From NCBI GenBank assembly GCA_963776735.1, contig CAVZNV010000004.1, forward strand, positions 25,671 through 89,670: a stretch of DNA of 64,000 bases. The letters are read 5' to 3'. Below the pieces are notes generated by a model that was given only the letters and a program-made list of their open reading frames with translations, did no database searches and was not told the DNA's origin. The translations under genes and the position numbers were made by a program. The DNA is from PALSA-612 sp963776735 (GTDB lineage Bacteria > Actinomycetota > Thermoleophilia > Gaiellales > Gaiellaceae). Below, one piece after another: positions 17,550 to 26,620 of this stretch; within the stretch, counting starts at the first letter, position 1, and every line of letters starts with the position of its first letter.

Positions 17550-18266
17550 TCAGGGAACCCAGCGGTCGAGACGCGGGGTGATCTGGAGCTCGTGCGTCCA
17601 GGCGCGCGGCGACTGGGACTCGAGGTAGGTGATGGCCGCGACGACGTCGGCCTCCGACGTCGATCCCTCTTTCGGCCCGTCCAGCCGGTCGCGCGTCTTG
17701 TCGCTCTCGATCGTCGCGTCGACGATCAGCAGCGCGACGTGGACGCCGCGCTCGCGCCCTTCGAGCGCCGCGGCCTGCGCCAGTGCGCGCGTCGCGAACG
17801 CTGCCGACGCCCACGGGCCACGGCCGGGCATCGCACGCCTCGTCGAGCCGCCCGTGACCTGGACGATCGTCCCGTGTCCCTGCTCGCCGAGGACGCGCGA
17901 GGCGACGCGCAGGACGTTGAAGATCCCCGGCAACAGCTCGTCGACGTACGGCTCCATCGCGTCGGGCGAAGCCTCGGCTAGCGAGCCGCCGCCGAACGTT
18001 CCCCGCGACCGCGGCGTGATCGCGTTGACGACGAGATCGACTCCGCCGAAGCGCGCGGCCGTCTCGGCGAACGCCCGCTCGACGTCCTCCGCGCTGCCCG
18101 CGTCGCCGGCGAACCCGGCCGCCTCCGGCACCTCGGCCCGGAGCGCCGCGATCGTCTCCTCGCTCCGCGCGAACGCCGCCACGTTCCAGCCGTCACCGGC
18201 GAGCGTGCGCGCGAGCGTCCTCCCGAGGTTGCGCGCGCCGAAGACGAGGAGCGTCTTGCCCGCCAC
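17550..18266 (-). CDS. Atypical short-chain dehydrogenase (SDR) lacking the YxxxK motif
   Basis: A 238-residue Rossmann protein. The dinucleotide motif is VFGARNLGRTL (8-18) and the DLVVNAITPRSRG region fits SDRs. The usual catalytic S/Y/K set is missing: after VTGGST the expected YxxxK position reads GPWASAAFATRA, with Trp for Tyr and no Lys. GTG at 18266 overlaps the TAG of the upstream amidohydrolase (in its corrected frame). As sequenced, the amidohydrolase reads through into this gene without a stop. Enzyme activity is doubtful. Confidence 0.72.
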   Translation of the reverse strand: MAGKTLLVFGARNLGRTLARTLAGDGWNVAAFARSEETIAALRAEVPEAAGFAGDAGSAEDVERAFAETAARFGGVDLVVNAITPRSRGTFGGGSLAEASPDAMEPYVDELLPGIFNVLRVASRVLGEQGHGTIVQVTGGSTRRAMPGRGPWASAAFATRALAQAAALEGRERGVHVALLIVDATIESDKTRDRLDGPKEGSTSEADVVAAITYLESQSPRAWTHELQITPRLDRWVP

Positions 18267-19514
18267 TACGGCCGTCCGGCCGCGACCCAGGCCAGCGCCT
18301 CGGTCGTCAGCCTGTCGAGCGCCTCGACCGAGAGCTCGATGTGCTCGGGCAAGCGTGTCCTCGAGCTTCGTGTGCGAGAGGCCGCGCAGGCTCTGGACGA
18401 ACATCATCACGGTCGGGATGCCGGCGCGGGCGACCTCGGCCGCATCGTGCAGCGGCCCGCTCGGCAACCGGTGCGAGACGCCGGCCACGTCCTCGATCGC
18501 CGCGTCGCACATGTCCACGAGCTCGGAGTCGAACAGGATCGGCTCGATCGACCAGATCTTCTCCCACCCGACCCCGACGTTCTCTTCCGCGGCGAAGCGC
18601 CGCGACGCGGCCTCGGCCTGGGAGAGCAGCTCGGCGAGCTTGTCGGCGTCGAGGTGGCGCTGGTCGAGGAGCTGCTCGGCCGTCTCGACGACGGAGGTGA
18701 CGATCCCCGGCTTGCAGACGACGCCGCCGGAGGTGCAGACGGCTCCGTCGCCGACGCGCGCGGCGATGTCGCGGATCTCGAGCGCGAGCTTGGCCGCGCC
18801 GGCGAGCGCGTCGCGGCGGCGGTCCATCGGCGTCGAACCTGCGTGCGCAGCCTGGCCCGTCCACGTGACGCGGTGCCGCTCGACGCCGTAGGTGCCGAGG
18901 ACCGCGCCGAGCGGGATGCCCATCCCCTCCAGCACCGGCCCCTGCTCGATGTGCAGCTCGAGGTACGCGGCCGCGCTCTCGAGCTGGCTGCGGGCGTCGG
19001 TGGCCCGGTCGAGGTCGACGCCGTGCTCCGCGAGCGCGTCCGGGAGCGGGATACCGTCGCGGTCGACGAGCTGCCGCAGCTCGTCCTGGTCGGTCATCGA
19101 GCCCGCCGCGGCGCTCGACCCGAACAGGCTGCGACCGAAGCGCGCGCCCTCCTCGTCGGCCCAGTTGACGAGCCGGACGGTGACCGTGGGAGTCCCTTCG
19201 CCCGCGATGCGGCGCAGCACCTCCGCGCCGGCGACCACGTTCAGGCAGCCGTCGAGCCACCCGCCGTTCGGGACCGAGTCGATGTGACCGCCGATCAGGA
19301 GCGCGGGGTCGGACGCGCCCGGGAGCGTGAACCACTGGTTGCCTGCCTCGTCGATCTCCTCCTCGACCGGAAGCCCGGCGACCTTGCCGCGCAGCCACTC
19401 GCGAGCGCGCTCCCACGTGTCCGTCCAGGCGACGCGCTGAGCGCCGTCCTCGTCGCCGGTCAGCTCGCGCAGCTCGCGGAGCTCGGCGACGGTTCGCTCG
19501 GTTTGCAATGCCAC
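18266..19514 (-). CDS. Amidase, hydantoinase/carbamoylase family (M20-like), frameshifted
   Basis: About 410 residues of the metal-dependent N-carbamoylase / ureidoglycolate-allantoate family: IGGHIDSVPNGGWLDG (metal His/Asp), NWADEEGARFG, LELHIEQGPVLE, THRLPSGPLHDA-like end. Near 18350 an extra base shifts the frame after SHTKLEDT. In the next frame a normal C-terminus follows (PEHIELSVEALDRLTTEAL, TAG at 18266-18268). GTG at 19514 is preferred because a -10 box (TAGGCT) lies 6 bases upstream; TTG at 19520 is the alternative. The substrate is probably an N-carbamoyl amino acid or ureide. Confidence 0.75.
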
Positions 19515-19520
19515 GCGCAA

Positions 19521-19526
19521 AGCCTA
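19521..19526 (-). promoter_or_regulatory. -10 box TAGGCT for the amidase gene
   Basis: TAGGCT on the minus strand ends 6 nt before GTG 19514, so transcription would start at or beside the start codon (leaderless). No good -35 box is visible. Confidence 0.4.
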
Positions 19527-19562
19527 AACGGCGCCGGCGGCACCGTGGCATCCTCCGAGGCG

Positions 19563-20051
19563 ATGAGACGCAGGAAGCAGGCGCTCGCCTCGGCAGGCGC
19601 GATCGTGCTCGCCGGCGGACTGGCTGCCGGAATCGTCCTGGCGTTCAGCGGCAACTCCCGGGCGGCGCCCACGAAAGCGGCGTACTTCGCCCGCGTGGCC
19701 GGAATCTGCCAGGTCTACGGCCCGAAGCTCGACGCGATCGCGCCGCCGCCGGACGTGTCGATTCCGGGCGAGGTGGTGACGCCGCTCAAGAAGGTGATCC
19801 CGCTGCTCAGGGCCGAAAACACCGAGATGCGGGCGCTGCAGCCGCCGGACGTGCTGGCCGCGCAGGTCCGGCAGTGGCTGGCGCTGAAGGACCGCGTGGT
19901 CGCGAAGCTCGAACAGACACTCCATGCGGCCGAGCTTCCGGACATCTCCAAGACGGCGTACAGGTACCTCGAGTTCCTCGCGCTCGCCCGCCGGACCGCG
20001 TCGGCCGGGCACGAGATCGGCTTCCCGAACATCTGCTCGTCCGCGAGCTGA
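19563..20051 (+). CDS. Hypothetical secreted or membrane-anchored protein
   Basis: 162 residues. The N-terminus (RRRKQALASAGAIVLAGGL) is a signal peptide or signal anchor. The rest is helical with two cysteines (GICQVYGPKL and FPNICSSAS) that could form a disulfide. Charged helices such as KDRVVAKLEQTLHAAEL suggest a small extracytoplasmic helical bundle. I do not recognise the family. Short intergenic distances to both neighbours do not suggest a role. Confidence 0.65.
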   Translation: MRRRKQALASAGAIVLAGGLAAGIVLAFSGNSRAAPTKAAYFARVAGICQVYGPKLDAIAPPPDVSIPGEVVTPLKKVIPLLRAENTEMRALQPPDVLAAQVRQWLALKDRVVAKLEQTLHAAELPDISKTAYRYLEFLALARRTASAGHEIGFPNICSSAS

Positions 20052-20080
20052 CCGCGAACCCCCTGTGACATCCTCCCCGG

Positions 20081-21331
20081 GTGGAGCACGAGGTCGTGGT
20101 CGTCGGCGGCGGCGCGATCGGCGTCTGCTGCGCGCTCGAGCTGGCGCGGCGCGGCGCCGGGGTGACGCTCCTCGAGCGCGGCGGCGAGCTCGCCTCGGGC
20201 GCATCCTCGGGAAACGCCGGGCTGCTCTGCCCGAGCCACTCGGCCCCGATCGCGAATCCCGACTCCCTGCGGAAAGGCCTGCGGTGGATGCTCTCGCCGG
20301 ACAGCCCGTTCTTCCTCCGGCCCCGGCCGTCGGTTGCGCCGTGGCTGGCACGGTTCGTCAGGGCGTCGACGGCGGCGCGCGCGGCCGAAGGGACGCGGAT
20401 CATCCGGGAGCTGTCGCTCGCCGGGCTCGAATTGCACGCCGCCTGGGCCGCGGACGGGCTCGCGACCGGGTTCGAGCGCCGCGGAATCCTGAACGTCTAC
20501 GAGACGGAGACCGGGTTCGCGCACGCGCGGGCGCACGCGGACGGCGTGGGTGTGCCGGCCGAGGTACTCGGTCCGGTCGAGGCGCAGGCGCTCGAGCCGG
20601 CCGTCGGCGAGCGGATCGCCGGCGGCGTCTACTACCCGGACGAGGCACACTGCGACCCGCTCGCGTTCGTGTACGCGGCCGGCCGCGCGGCGAAGGAGGC
20701 CGGCGCGGCGATCGAGACGGACGTCGAGGTGCGCGGGCTGCGCCGCTCCGGTGCGGGGCTCGCGGTCGACACGACCCGCGGGACGATGCGGGCGAGGACG
20801 GTCGTGCTCGCCGCCGGCGCGTGGACGACGAAGCTCGCAGCGCCGCTCGGCGTCCAGCTCCCGCAGGAGGGCGGCAAGGGCTACCACGTCGACCTCGTCA
20901 CCGCTCCGGACGACCCGAAGATCCCGCTCTCGCTCGACGAGGCGCACGTGATCGCGACGCCGCTGCCCGGTTGCCTGCGTTTGTCCGGCACGCTCGAGCT
21001 GGCCGGACTGGACACGTCGATCAGCCGGACGCGGGTGGACGCGATCCGGACCGCGGCGGCACGCGTGCTCGCCCTCGACCCCGAGCGCGAGGAGCTCGAG
21101 GTCTGGGCCGGACTGCGGCCGTGCACGCCGGACGGGCTGCCCGTGATCGGCCGGCCGGCGCACGTCGAGCCGCTGATCCTGGCGACCGGGCACGCCCGCA
21201 AGGGCCTGTCGCTCTCGCCGATCACCGGCAAGCTCGTCGCCGAGCTCTACGCCGGCGAGCCCACGAGCGTCGACCTGCGGCCGCTCAGTCCCGACCGGTT
21301 CCGGCCGCTGCTCCCGTCTCTGCGGCGCTGA
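20081..21331 (+). CDS. FAD-dependent amino acid/amine oxidase (DadA/glycine-oxidase type)
   Basis: A 416-residue DAO-family flavoprotein: dinucleotide motif VVGGGAIGVCCALELARRG (6-24), SGASSGNAGLL, and C-terminal LRPCTPDGLPVIG, which closes the FAD site. It should oxidise a D-amino acid, glycine or sarcosine-like secondary amine. Next to an N-carbamoylsarcosine-amidase-like gene, sarcosine is an attractive substrate, but this is inference. GTG start; the 3' end overlaps the convergent hydrolase gene by 47 nt. Confidence 0.8.
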   Translation: MEHEVVVVGGGAIGVCCALELARRGAGVTLLERGGELASGASSGNAGLLCPSHSAPIANPDSLRKGLRWMLSPDSPFFLRPRPSVAPWLARFVRASTAARAAEGTRIIRELSLAGLELHAAWAADGLATGFERRGILNVYETETGFAHARAHADGVGVPAEVLGPVEAQALEPAVGERIAGGVYYPDEAHCDPLAFVYAAGRAAKEAGAAIETDVEVRGLRRSGAGLAVDTTRGTMRARTVVLAAGAWTTKLAAPLGVQLPQEGGKGYHVDLVTAPDDPKIPLSLDEAHVIATPLPGCLRLSGTLELAGLDTSISRTRVDAIRTAAARVLALDPEREELEVWAGLRPCTPDGLPVIGRPAHVEPLILATGHARKGLSLSPITGKLVAELYAGEPTSVDLRPLSPDRFRPLLPSLRR

Positions 21332-22010
21332 ACTGCTCGATCCCGTCCAGGTAGTCGAGCACCGTCTCGAGCGGCTCGACGTCTCCGAACTTCGCGTCGA
21401 TGTCGAAGAGGTTCCACTCCACGACGCCGGCGACGCGGTCGCCGACGCACTCCCGCACGACGATCGGCCGGAAGCCGTAGCCGATCGCGTCCTCGACCGT
21501 GTGACGCACGCAGCCTGCCATGGTCACGCCGGTGACGATGACCGTGTCGACGCCTGCGGCGCGGAGCATGTTCGCGAGCGGCGTGCCGAAGAAGGCGCTC
21601 GCGTGCTTCTTGACGATCACGTGCTCGCCCGGCTCGGGCGCGATCCGCTCGTCGATCGCGACCGCGTCCGTTCCGAGCTGCAGCACTTCGACCGGGATCT
21701 TGTGGTGCCAGAGTCCCATGTCCGACGCGGGACCTTCCGTCACGGCATACGCCGTGGTCGTGTAGACGATCGGGATCCCCTTCGCCCGCCCCGCGGCGAG
21801 CAGCTGCTGGACGCCCGGGATGATCGTGTCCATCCCGTCGCAGGTGAACGGGTTGCCCGGCCTCGTCCACGCGTTCGCGAGGTCGATGTGGATCTGTGCC
21901 GGCCGCTCGCCGAAGCCGATCCGCCGCTGAAAGCCGCGCTGCCGGTACACGCCGGAGTCGGCCGAGAAGACCTTCTCGAGCGCCTCGCGGATCTCGTCGT
22001 TCTGACTCAT
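21285..22010 (-). CDS. Isochorismatase-family cysteine hydrolase (N-carbamoylsarcosine amidase-like)
   Basis: A 241-residue cysteine hydrolase with the full triad: Asp43 (IHIDLANAW), Lys134/135 (IVKKHASAF) and Cys167 (VTMAGCVRHTVEDA). Length and the N-terminal extension resemble N-carbamoylsarcosine amidohydrolases, which release sarcosine, CO2 and ammonia. Nicotinamidase-like activity is an alternative. ATG overlaps the glpD stop by 4 nt, so the two are co-transcribed. Confidence 0.75.
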   Translation of the reverse strand: MSQNDEIREALEKVFSADSGVYRQRGFQRRIGFGERPAQIHIDLANAWTRPGNPFTCDGMDTIIPGVQQLLAAGRAKGIPIVYTTTAYAVTEGPASDMGLWHHKIPVEVLQLGTDAVAIDERIAPEPGEHVIVKKHASAFFGTPLANMLRAAGVDTVIVTGVTMAGCVRHTVEDAIGYGFRPIVVRECVGDRVAGVVEWNLFDIDAKFGDVEPLETVLDYLDGIEQFSAAETGAAAGTGRD

Positions 22011-23482
22011 CGCATGCTCCTCTCCTGAATCGTCTCCCGCGCCCCGGCGAGCCAGGCAGTCGTCCGCCTGCGCAGGACGTCCTCGTCCGTCACCGCCCAC
22101 TCGCGCTCCCGCGCGTAGAGGGCCTGGGCGGCGAGATCGGGTCGCCCCGCGACGAGCGGCTCGAGCAGCGACGGGTCGTCGCGCGCGGGCGCGAGCACCT
22201 CGGCCGCGAGCGAGCCGTAGAGGCCGAGCAGATGGGACCGCGTCGACGGCGGCAGCTCGTCGGGGAACGGGACGTAGCTGAGCCCGGCGGCGCCCGGCAG
22301 CGGCCGTGGCGTGGCGTCGATCCGCCGCAGGCCGAGGTCGGAGCGCAGGTGCTCGAGCGCGTCGAGCGCGATCCGCCGGTACGTCGTCAGCTTGCCGCCG
22401 GCGATGCTGACCATGCCGCTCGGGCCGCGCGAGTACACGGTCTCGCGCTTCGCCGTGGCCGTCTCGCCGCTCCCGACGGGCAGGACGCGCAGGCCGGCGA
22501 AGCTCGCGCGCACGTCGCCGCGCTCGAGCCCTTCCACCGCCGCGGACGCCTCCTCGATCACCTGCGCCACGTCCTCCTCGGTCACGCTCACGTCGCCGGG
22601 ACCGCCGTCGTGGAGCGTGTCGGTCGTGCCGAGGAGGAGCATGCCCGCCCACGGGACGGCGAAGGTCACGCGCACCTTGTCGTGCGGGATCGTCAGCGCC
22701 GCGTCCCAGTCGCCGCCGCCGTCGACGAGGACATGGACGCCCTTGCTCAGCCGCACGGACGAGGCCGCCTGCGGATCCTCGAGCCGCCGCACGTGGTCGA
22801 CCCACGGGCCGCTCGCGTTCACGATCGCTCGAGCCGCGATCCGGATCGTCTCGCCGTCGGCGCGAACCTCGGCGCCCTCGCCGCCGCGGATGGCGACGAC
22901 CTCGCCGTAGTTGAGCACCGTCGCGCCCGCATCGGCTGCCGCGCGCACGTTCGCGAGCGTGAGCCGCCCGTCGTTCGTGACCGCGTCGGCGTAGAGCGCG
23001 CAGGACTGCAGCCCGTCCGCGCGCAGCCGCGGCACGAGCCGGCGCGCCCGCTCGACCTTCACGGGGCCGTTCAGCTTCGCGCGAGCGAGCGTCGAGTAGA
23101 CCAGGATCCCGCTCTGCACGAACCAGGGCCGGTACGGGCCGCCCGCGTAGAGCGGGAACAGGAACGGCTGCCGGCGGACGAGGTGCGGCGCGACGACGCG
23201 CATCAGCAGCCGCCGCTCCTGGTGGGCCTCGCGGACGAGGCGAACGTCACCGAGCCGCAGGTAGCGAAGGCCGCCGTGGATCAGCTTCGACGAGGCGGTG
23301 GACGTGCCACCGCCGAAATCGCCCTTGTCGACGAGCGCGACCGCGAGGCCGTGCGCCGACGCCGCCTCGGCGATGCCGGCGCCCACGATCCCGCCGCCGA
23401 TCACGAGCAGGTCGAACGTCCGCTCGCCGAGCTCGGCGAGAGCCCGCGCGCGGCGCTCTACGCCCAGAGCGCGTTCGTCCAC
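22007..23482 (-). CDS. glpD: Aerobic glycerol-3-phosphate dehydrogenase
   Basis: A 491-residue FAD protein: dinucleotide site LLVIGGGIVGAGIA (25-38), STASSKLIHGGLRYLR (glycerol-phosphate binding), and a C-terminal domain (SLAAEVLAPA..QALYAREREWAVTDEDVLRRRT) typical of GlpD. It oxidises G3P to DHAP at the membrane and feeds electrons to quinone. No transporter or kinase gene is nearby, so G3P may come from lipid or GDPD turnover. Confidence 0.88.
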   Translation of the reverse strand: MDERALGVERRARALAELGERTFDLLVIGGGIVGAGIAEAASAHGLAVALVDKGDFGGGTSTASSKLIHGGLRYLRLGDVRLVREAHQERRLLMRVVAPHLVRRQPFLFPLYAGGPYRPWFVQSGILVYSTLARAKLNGPVKVERARRLVPRLRADGLQSCALYADAVTNDGRLTLANVRAAADAGATVLNYGEVVAIRGGEGAEVRADGETIRIAARAIVNASGPWVDHVRRLEDPQAASSVRLSKGVHVLVDGGGDWDAALTIPHDKVRVTFAVPWAGMLLLGTTDTLHDGGPGDVSVTEEDVAQVIEEASAAVEGLERGDVRASFAGLRVLPVGSGETATAKRETVYSRGPSGMVSIAGGKLTTYRRIALDALEHLRSDLGLRRIDATPRPLPGAAGLSYVPFPDELPPSTRSHLLGLYGSLAAEVLAPARDDPSLLEPLVAGRPDLAAQALYAREREWAVTDEDVLRRRTTAWLAGARETIQERSMR

Positions 23483-24363
23483 GCCTTCCTCCCCTGCGCG
23501 TCAGCGAGCTCGACCCGGCCGTAGGCCCCGTTCCACGGCCGCTCCAGGCGCACCGCCGTGAGGCCGCCGTCCTCCCGGTCGAGAATCTCGGAGCGGTGCT
23601 GGTACGGCCCGTCGTTCGCGCGCGACCCGATCTGCCGGCCGGAGAAGAGCGTCGCGCTCGCGACCGGGCTGCAGCGCACCCAGACCGAATTGTCGTCGAC
23701 CTCGACCGAGTGGATCTGCGGCCCGCACGAGCCGTAGAAGCTTCCCGCCCGCAGCGCGTCGAGCACGGCTTCCTGCGTTCGCTCGGGGCACCGCACCCAC
23801 GTCCACGCGAGCCCGCTGTCGCGCCGCGGATGGTGCGAGTCGTCGGCGGCGAGCCCGTGGAGCCGGCGGCCTCGCGCGAGCGCTTCGTCCCACTGCAGCC
23901 CGGAGTCGCCACGGCCGAGCTCGAGGTCGCAGCCGGCGTTGTAGACCTCGATCCCGAGCAGGCCGTCGCAGTCCTCCCACTGCTCGGTGCGCAGTCCGCT
24001 CCAGTAGGTGTGCGCGAGGTACGGCAGGCCGCCGCTCGCCGCGATCCAGCCGACGACCTCGTCCAGCGGTGCGAACGTGTACTCGGGCGGCTCGGGGTCG
24101 ACGTCGATCCCGAGCGCGAGCACGTGTGCGTCCTCGTCGGGTCCGCCCGCGGTCGCGTTCAGCTCGGCGCCCGGGATGACGAGCAGCGAGTCGGTCGACG
24201 GCTCGACCGTCCGCACCCAGTGATCCGTGATCGCCAGCACGTCGAAGCCGAGCCCCTCGTAGAGCACGACCAGCTCGGCCGGGGAGGCCTCACCGTCGGA
24301 GTTCGTCGTGTGGGCGTGGAGCGCACAGCGCAGCCACTCACCCTCCGCCTGGAACGGGTTCAT
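23458..24363 (-). CDS. PHP-domain metal-dependent hydrolase (CehA/McbA-type)
   Basis: A 301-residue protein with HAHTTNSDGE (16-25), ITDHW, PGAELNA, AHTYW and ADDSHHP, which together give the metal-binding residues of the PHP superfamily. The C-terminal ~80 residues form a beta-rich extension (GSFYGSCGPQIHSVEV). Relatives are annotated as CehA/McbA phosphoesterases or carbamate hydrolases. It overlaps glpD by 25 nt on the same strand. Confidence 0.78.
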   Translation of the reverse strand: MNPFQAEGEWLRCALHAHTTNSDGEASPAELVVLYEGLGFDVLAITDHWVRTVEPSTDSLLVIPGAELNATAGGPDEDAHVLALGIDVDPEPPEYTFAPLDEVVGWIAASGGLPYLAHTYWSGLRTEQWEDCDGLLGIEVYNAGCDLELGRGDSGLQWDEALARGRRLHGLAADDSHHPRRDSGLAWTWVRCPERTQEAVLDALRAGSFYGSCGPQIHSVEVDDNSVWVRCSPVASATLFSGRQIGSRANDGPYQHRSEILDREDGGLTAVRLERPWNGAYGRVELADAQGRKAWTNALWA

Positions 24364-24410
24364 CTGCCGAGCATACGAATCCGGCCGCGATCACGACTGG
24401 TGACGAGAAG

Positions 24411-24440
24411 GTGACAAACCGGAGAACAGGGGTTTAGGGT
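24411..24440 (+). promoter_or_regulatory. Promoter of the second ABC importer operon
   Basis: GTGACA (24411-24416) and TAGGGT (24435-24440) are separated by 18 bp. The GTG start at 24499 follows a leader of about 50 nt with AAGGAGG. Confidence 0.5.
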
Positions 24441-24498
24441 ACGCGTGGGCGCCGTACGATCGGCCCCACTCGTCACCGCCGGCCAAGGAGGAGGGCAC

Positions 24499-25689
24499 GT
24501 GGAGGATTACGAGCACCAGGAAGTCGAGTTCTGGCGCAAGCTCTGGGAGTCGGATATCAGCCGTTCCCAGATGCTGAAGCGAAGCGCCGCGGCCGCCGCC
24601 GGACTGACCGTGCTGGCAGGCCCGTCGGCCGCGATCGCGTCACGCCTGAAGAGCGTCGCTGCGCCGCCGCTCAAGGGCCACGGCTTCAACATGAAGACGA
24701 TGGTCGCGAACGCGAAGAAGGAAGGCCACGTCAACCTGATCGCCCTGCCGCCGGACTGGGCGAACTACGGCGAGATGCTGAAGACCTTCCAGAAGAAGTA
24801 CGGCATCGGCTACACGGACGACAACCCGGACGGCTCGTCCGCCCAGGAGAACCAGGCGATCACGTCGCTCAAGGGCGATCCGCGCGCCCCGGACTGCGTC
24901 GACGTCGGCCCCTCGTTCGCGGTGGCCGGCTCGAACACCGGCCTCTACTCGAAGTACTACGTCTCGACGTGGGGAACGATCCCGCGCGCGATGAAGGACG
25001 GCCGCGGCTACTGGGCCGGCGACTACTGGGGTGCGATCTCGATCGGCACGAACCAGAACCTCGTCTCGCCCGTGCCGAAGTCGTTCGCCGACCTGCTCAA
25101 GCCGGCCTACAAGAACAAGGTCGCGCTCAACGGCAGCCCGCTGACGTCGAACTCGGCGGTCGCCGGCGTCCTCGCCGCGTCGATCGCCAACGGCGGCTCG
25201 CTCAACGACGTCGGCCCCGGGATCGACTACTTCGCGAAGCTGAAGTCGGTCGGCAACTTCATCCCGGTTCAGGGCACGCCGCAGACGGTGGCGTCGGGCC
25301 AGACCCCGATCGTCATCGACTGGGACTACCTGAACCTCGCGTACGGGCCGGAGTTCCCCGCCGCGAAGTGGGTCACGAACATCCCGGCCGACGGGATCTA
25401 CGGCGGCTACTACTGCCAGGCGATCAACTCGGCACCGCCGCACGCGTGGGCGGCCCGGCTGTGGCAGGAGTTCATCTACTCCGACCAGGGTCAGATCATC
25501 TGGCTCAAGGGCTTCACCCACCCGGCGCGGTTCAACGACCTCGCCAAGCGGAAGGTGATCCCGGCCTCGCTGCTCAAGGCACTGCCGTCCCCGGCGGCCT
25601 ACGCGAAGGTGAAGTTCGCGAGCCTCGGACAGCTGAGCAAGGCGGCAGCGACGATCAAGGCGGACTGGCCCGGGAAGGTCGGGGCCTAG
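24499..25689 (+). CDS. ABC substrate-binding protein (polyamine/AEP/iron-type cluster)
   Basis: A 396-residue SBP. GTG at 24499 has a strong SD (AAGGAGG) and was preferred over an 18-codon longer reading. The N-terminus carries about 25 charged residues before a hydrophobic stretch (RSAAAAAGLTVLAGPSAA), similar to a Tat-like leader but without a twin arginine. The mature part (LPPDWANYGEMLKTFQKKYG) fits SBPs of the Fe3+/phosphonate/polyamine importer group. Ligand unknown. Confidence 0.8.
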   Translation: MEDYEHQEVEFWRKLWESDISRSQMLKRSAAAAAGLTVLAGPSAAIASRLKSVAAPPLKGHGFNMKTMVANAKKEGHVNLIALPPDWANYGEMLKTFQKKYGIGYTDDNPDGSSAQENQAITSLKGDPRAPDCVDVGPSFAVAGSNTGLYSKYYVSTWGTIPRAMKDGRGYWAGDYWGAISIGTNQNLVSPVPKSFADLLKPAYKNKVALNGSPLTSNSAVAGVLAASIANGGSLNDVGPGIDYFAKLKSVGNFIPVQGTPQTVASGQTPIVIDWDYLNLAYGPEFPAAKWVTNIPADGIYGGYYCQAINSAPPHAWAARLWQEFIYSDQGQIIWLKGFTHPARFNDLAKRKVIPASLLKALPSPAAYAKVKFASLGQLSKAAATIKADWPGKVGA

Positions 25690-25722
25690 CACGCTGGCGA
25701 CGAACGCCGCTTCTGCAGAATC

Positions 25723-25760
25723 CCTCCGGCCGGGCGTCGTGTCCGGCCGGAGGCGTTTTT
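25723..25760 (+). terminator. Intrinsic-terminator-like hairpin after the SBP gene
   Basis: CCTCCGGCCGG (25723-25733) pairs perfectly with CCGGCCGGAGG (25743-25753) around a 9-nt loop, followed by CGTTTTT. This is the best intrinsic terminator in the window. It lies 34 nt after the SBP stop, and the annotated GTG of the next permease falls in its loop. Confidence 0.75.
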
Positions 25761-26620
25761 CGCTCGCCTGGGTGGTCGTCGTACCGTTCTTCGCGTACGC
25801 GGCCATGTTCCTGTTCCTGCCCGCCGGGCAGGTCCTGGTCGGCGCGTTCAAGGACCAGGCCGGCGACTGGACCTTTTCGAACATCTCGCAGCTGGTCCAC
25901 GACCCGACCATCCGGCAGGGGTACGAGAACAGCATCCAGCTGAGCCTCGAGACGGCGTTCTTCGGCGCGCTGTTCGGCTTCCTGCTCGCCTACTCGGTGG
26001 CGCGCGACCGGATCCCGCGTTTCCTCCGGCCGTTCTTCACGACGTTCTCCGGCGTCGCCGCCAACTTCGGCGGCATCCCGCTCGCGTTCGCCTTCATCGC
26101 CACCATCGGGACGATCGGGATCGTGACGCAGTTCCTGCAGAACCAGCTCGGCTTCAACCTCTACGAGTGGACACCGCCGGGCTCGAGCTCGACCTTCTCG
26201 CTGTTCAGCTCCTTCGGGGTCGCCGTGGTCTACCTCTACTTCCAGATCCCCCTGATGCTGCTCGTGATCCTGCCGGCGATCGACGGGCTCAGGCGCGAGT
26301 GGAGAGAGGCGTCCTCGAACCTGGGTGCGAGCTCGTCGCAGTTCTGGCGCTACGTCGGGATTCCCGTCCTGTTCCCGTCCGTGATCGGCGTCTTCATCCT
26401 CCTGTTCGGGAACGCGTTCGCCGCCTACGCCACCGCGTATTCGCTGACGAGCGGCGGCCTCAACCTCGTGCCGATCCTGATCGGCAACGACCTCACGGGC
26501 AACGTCTACACGAACACGCACGAGGGGCAGGCGCTCGCGTTCGGGATGTTCGTCGTGCTCGCCGCGATGATGGTGATCTACATCCCGCTCCAGCGACGCG
26601 CGTCGAGGTGGGCGAAGTGA
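25739..26620 (+). CDS. ABC permease (first of the second importer)
   Basis: A 293-residue MetI-like permease with the EAA loop REASSNLGASSSQFWRYVGIP (about 183-203). The GTG at 25739 lies in the loop of the preceding hairpin; a GTG in VVVVPFFAY, about 12 codons in, is an alternative start that would free the hairpin. GTGA overlap with the next permease. Confidence 0.82.
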   Translation: MSGRRRFSLAWVVVVPFFAYAAMFLFLPAGQVLVGAFKDQAGDWTFSNISQLVHDPTIRQGYENSIQLSLETAFFGALFGFLLAYSVARDRIPRFLRPFFTTFSGVAANFGGIPLAFAFIATIGTIGIVTQFLQNQLGFNLYEWTPPGSSSTFSLFSSFGVAVVYLYFQIPLMLLVILPAIDGLRREWREASSNLGASSSQFWRYVGIPVLFPSVIGVFILLFGNAFAAYATAYSLTSGGLNLVPILIGNDLTGNVYTNTHEGQALAFGMFVVLAAMMVIYIPLQRRASRWAK

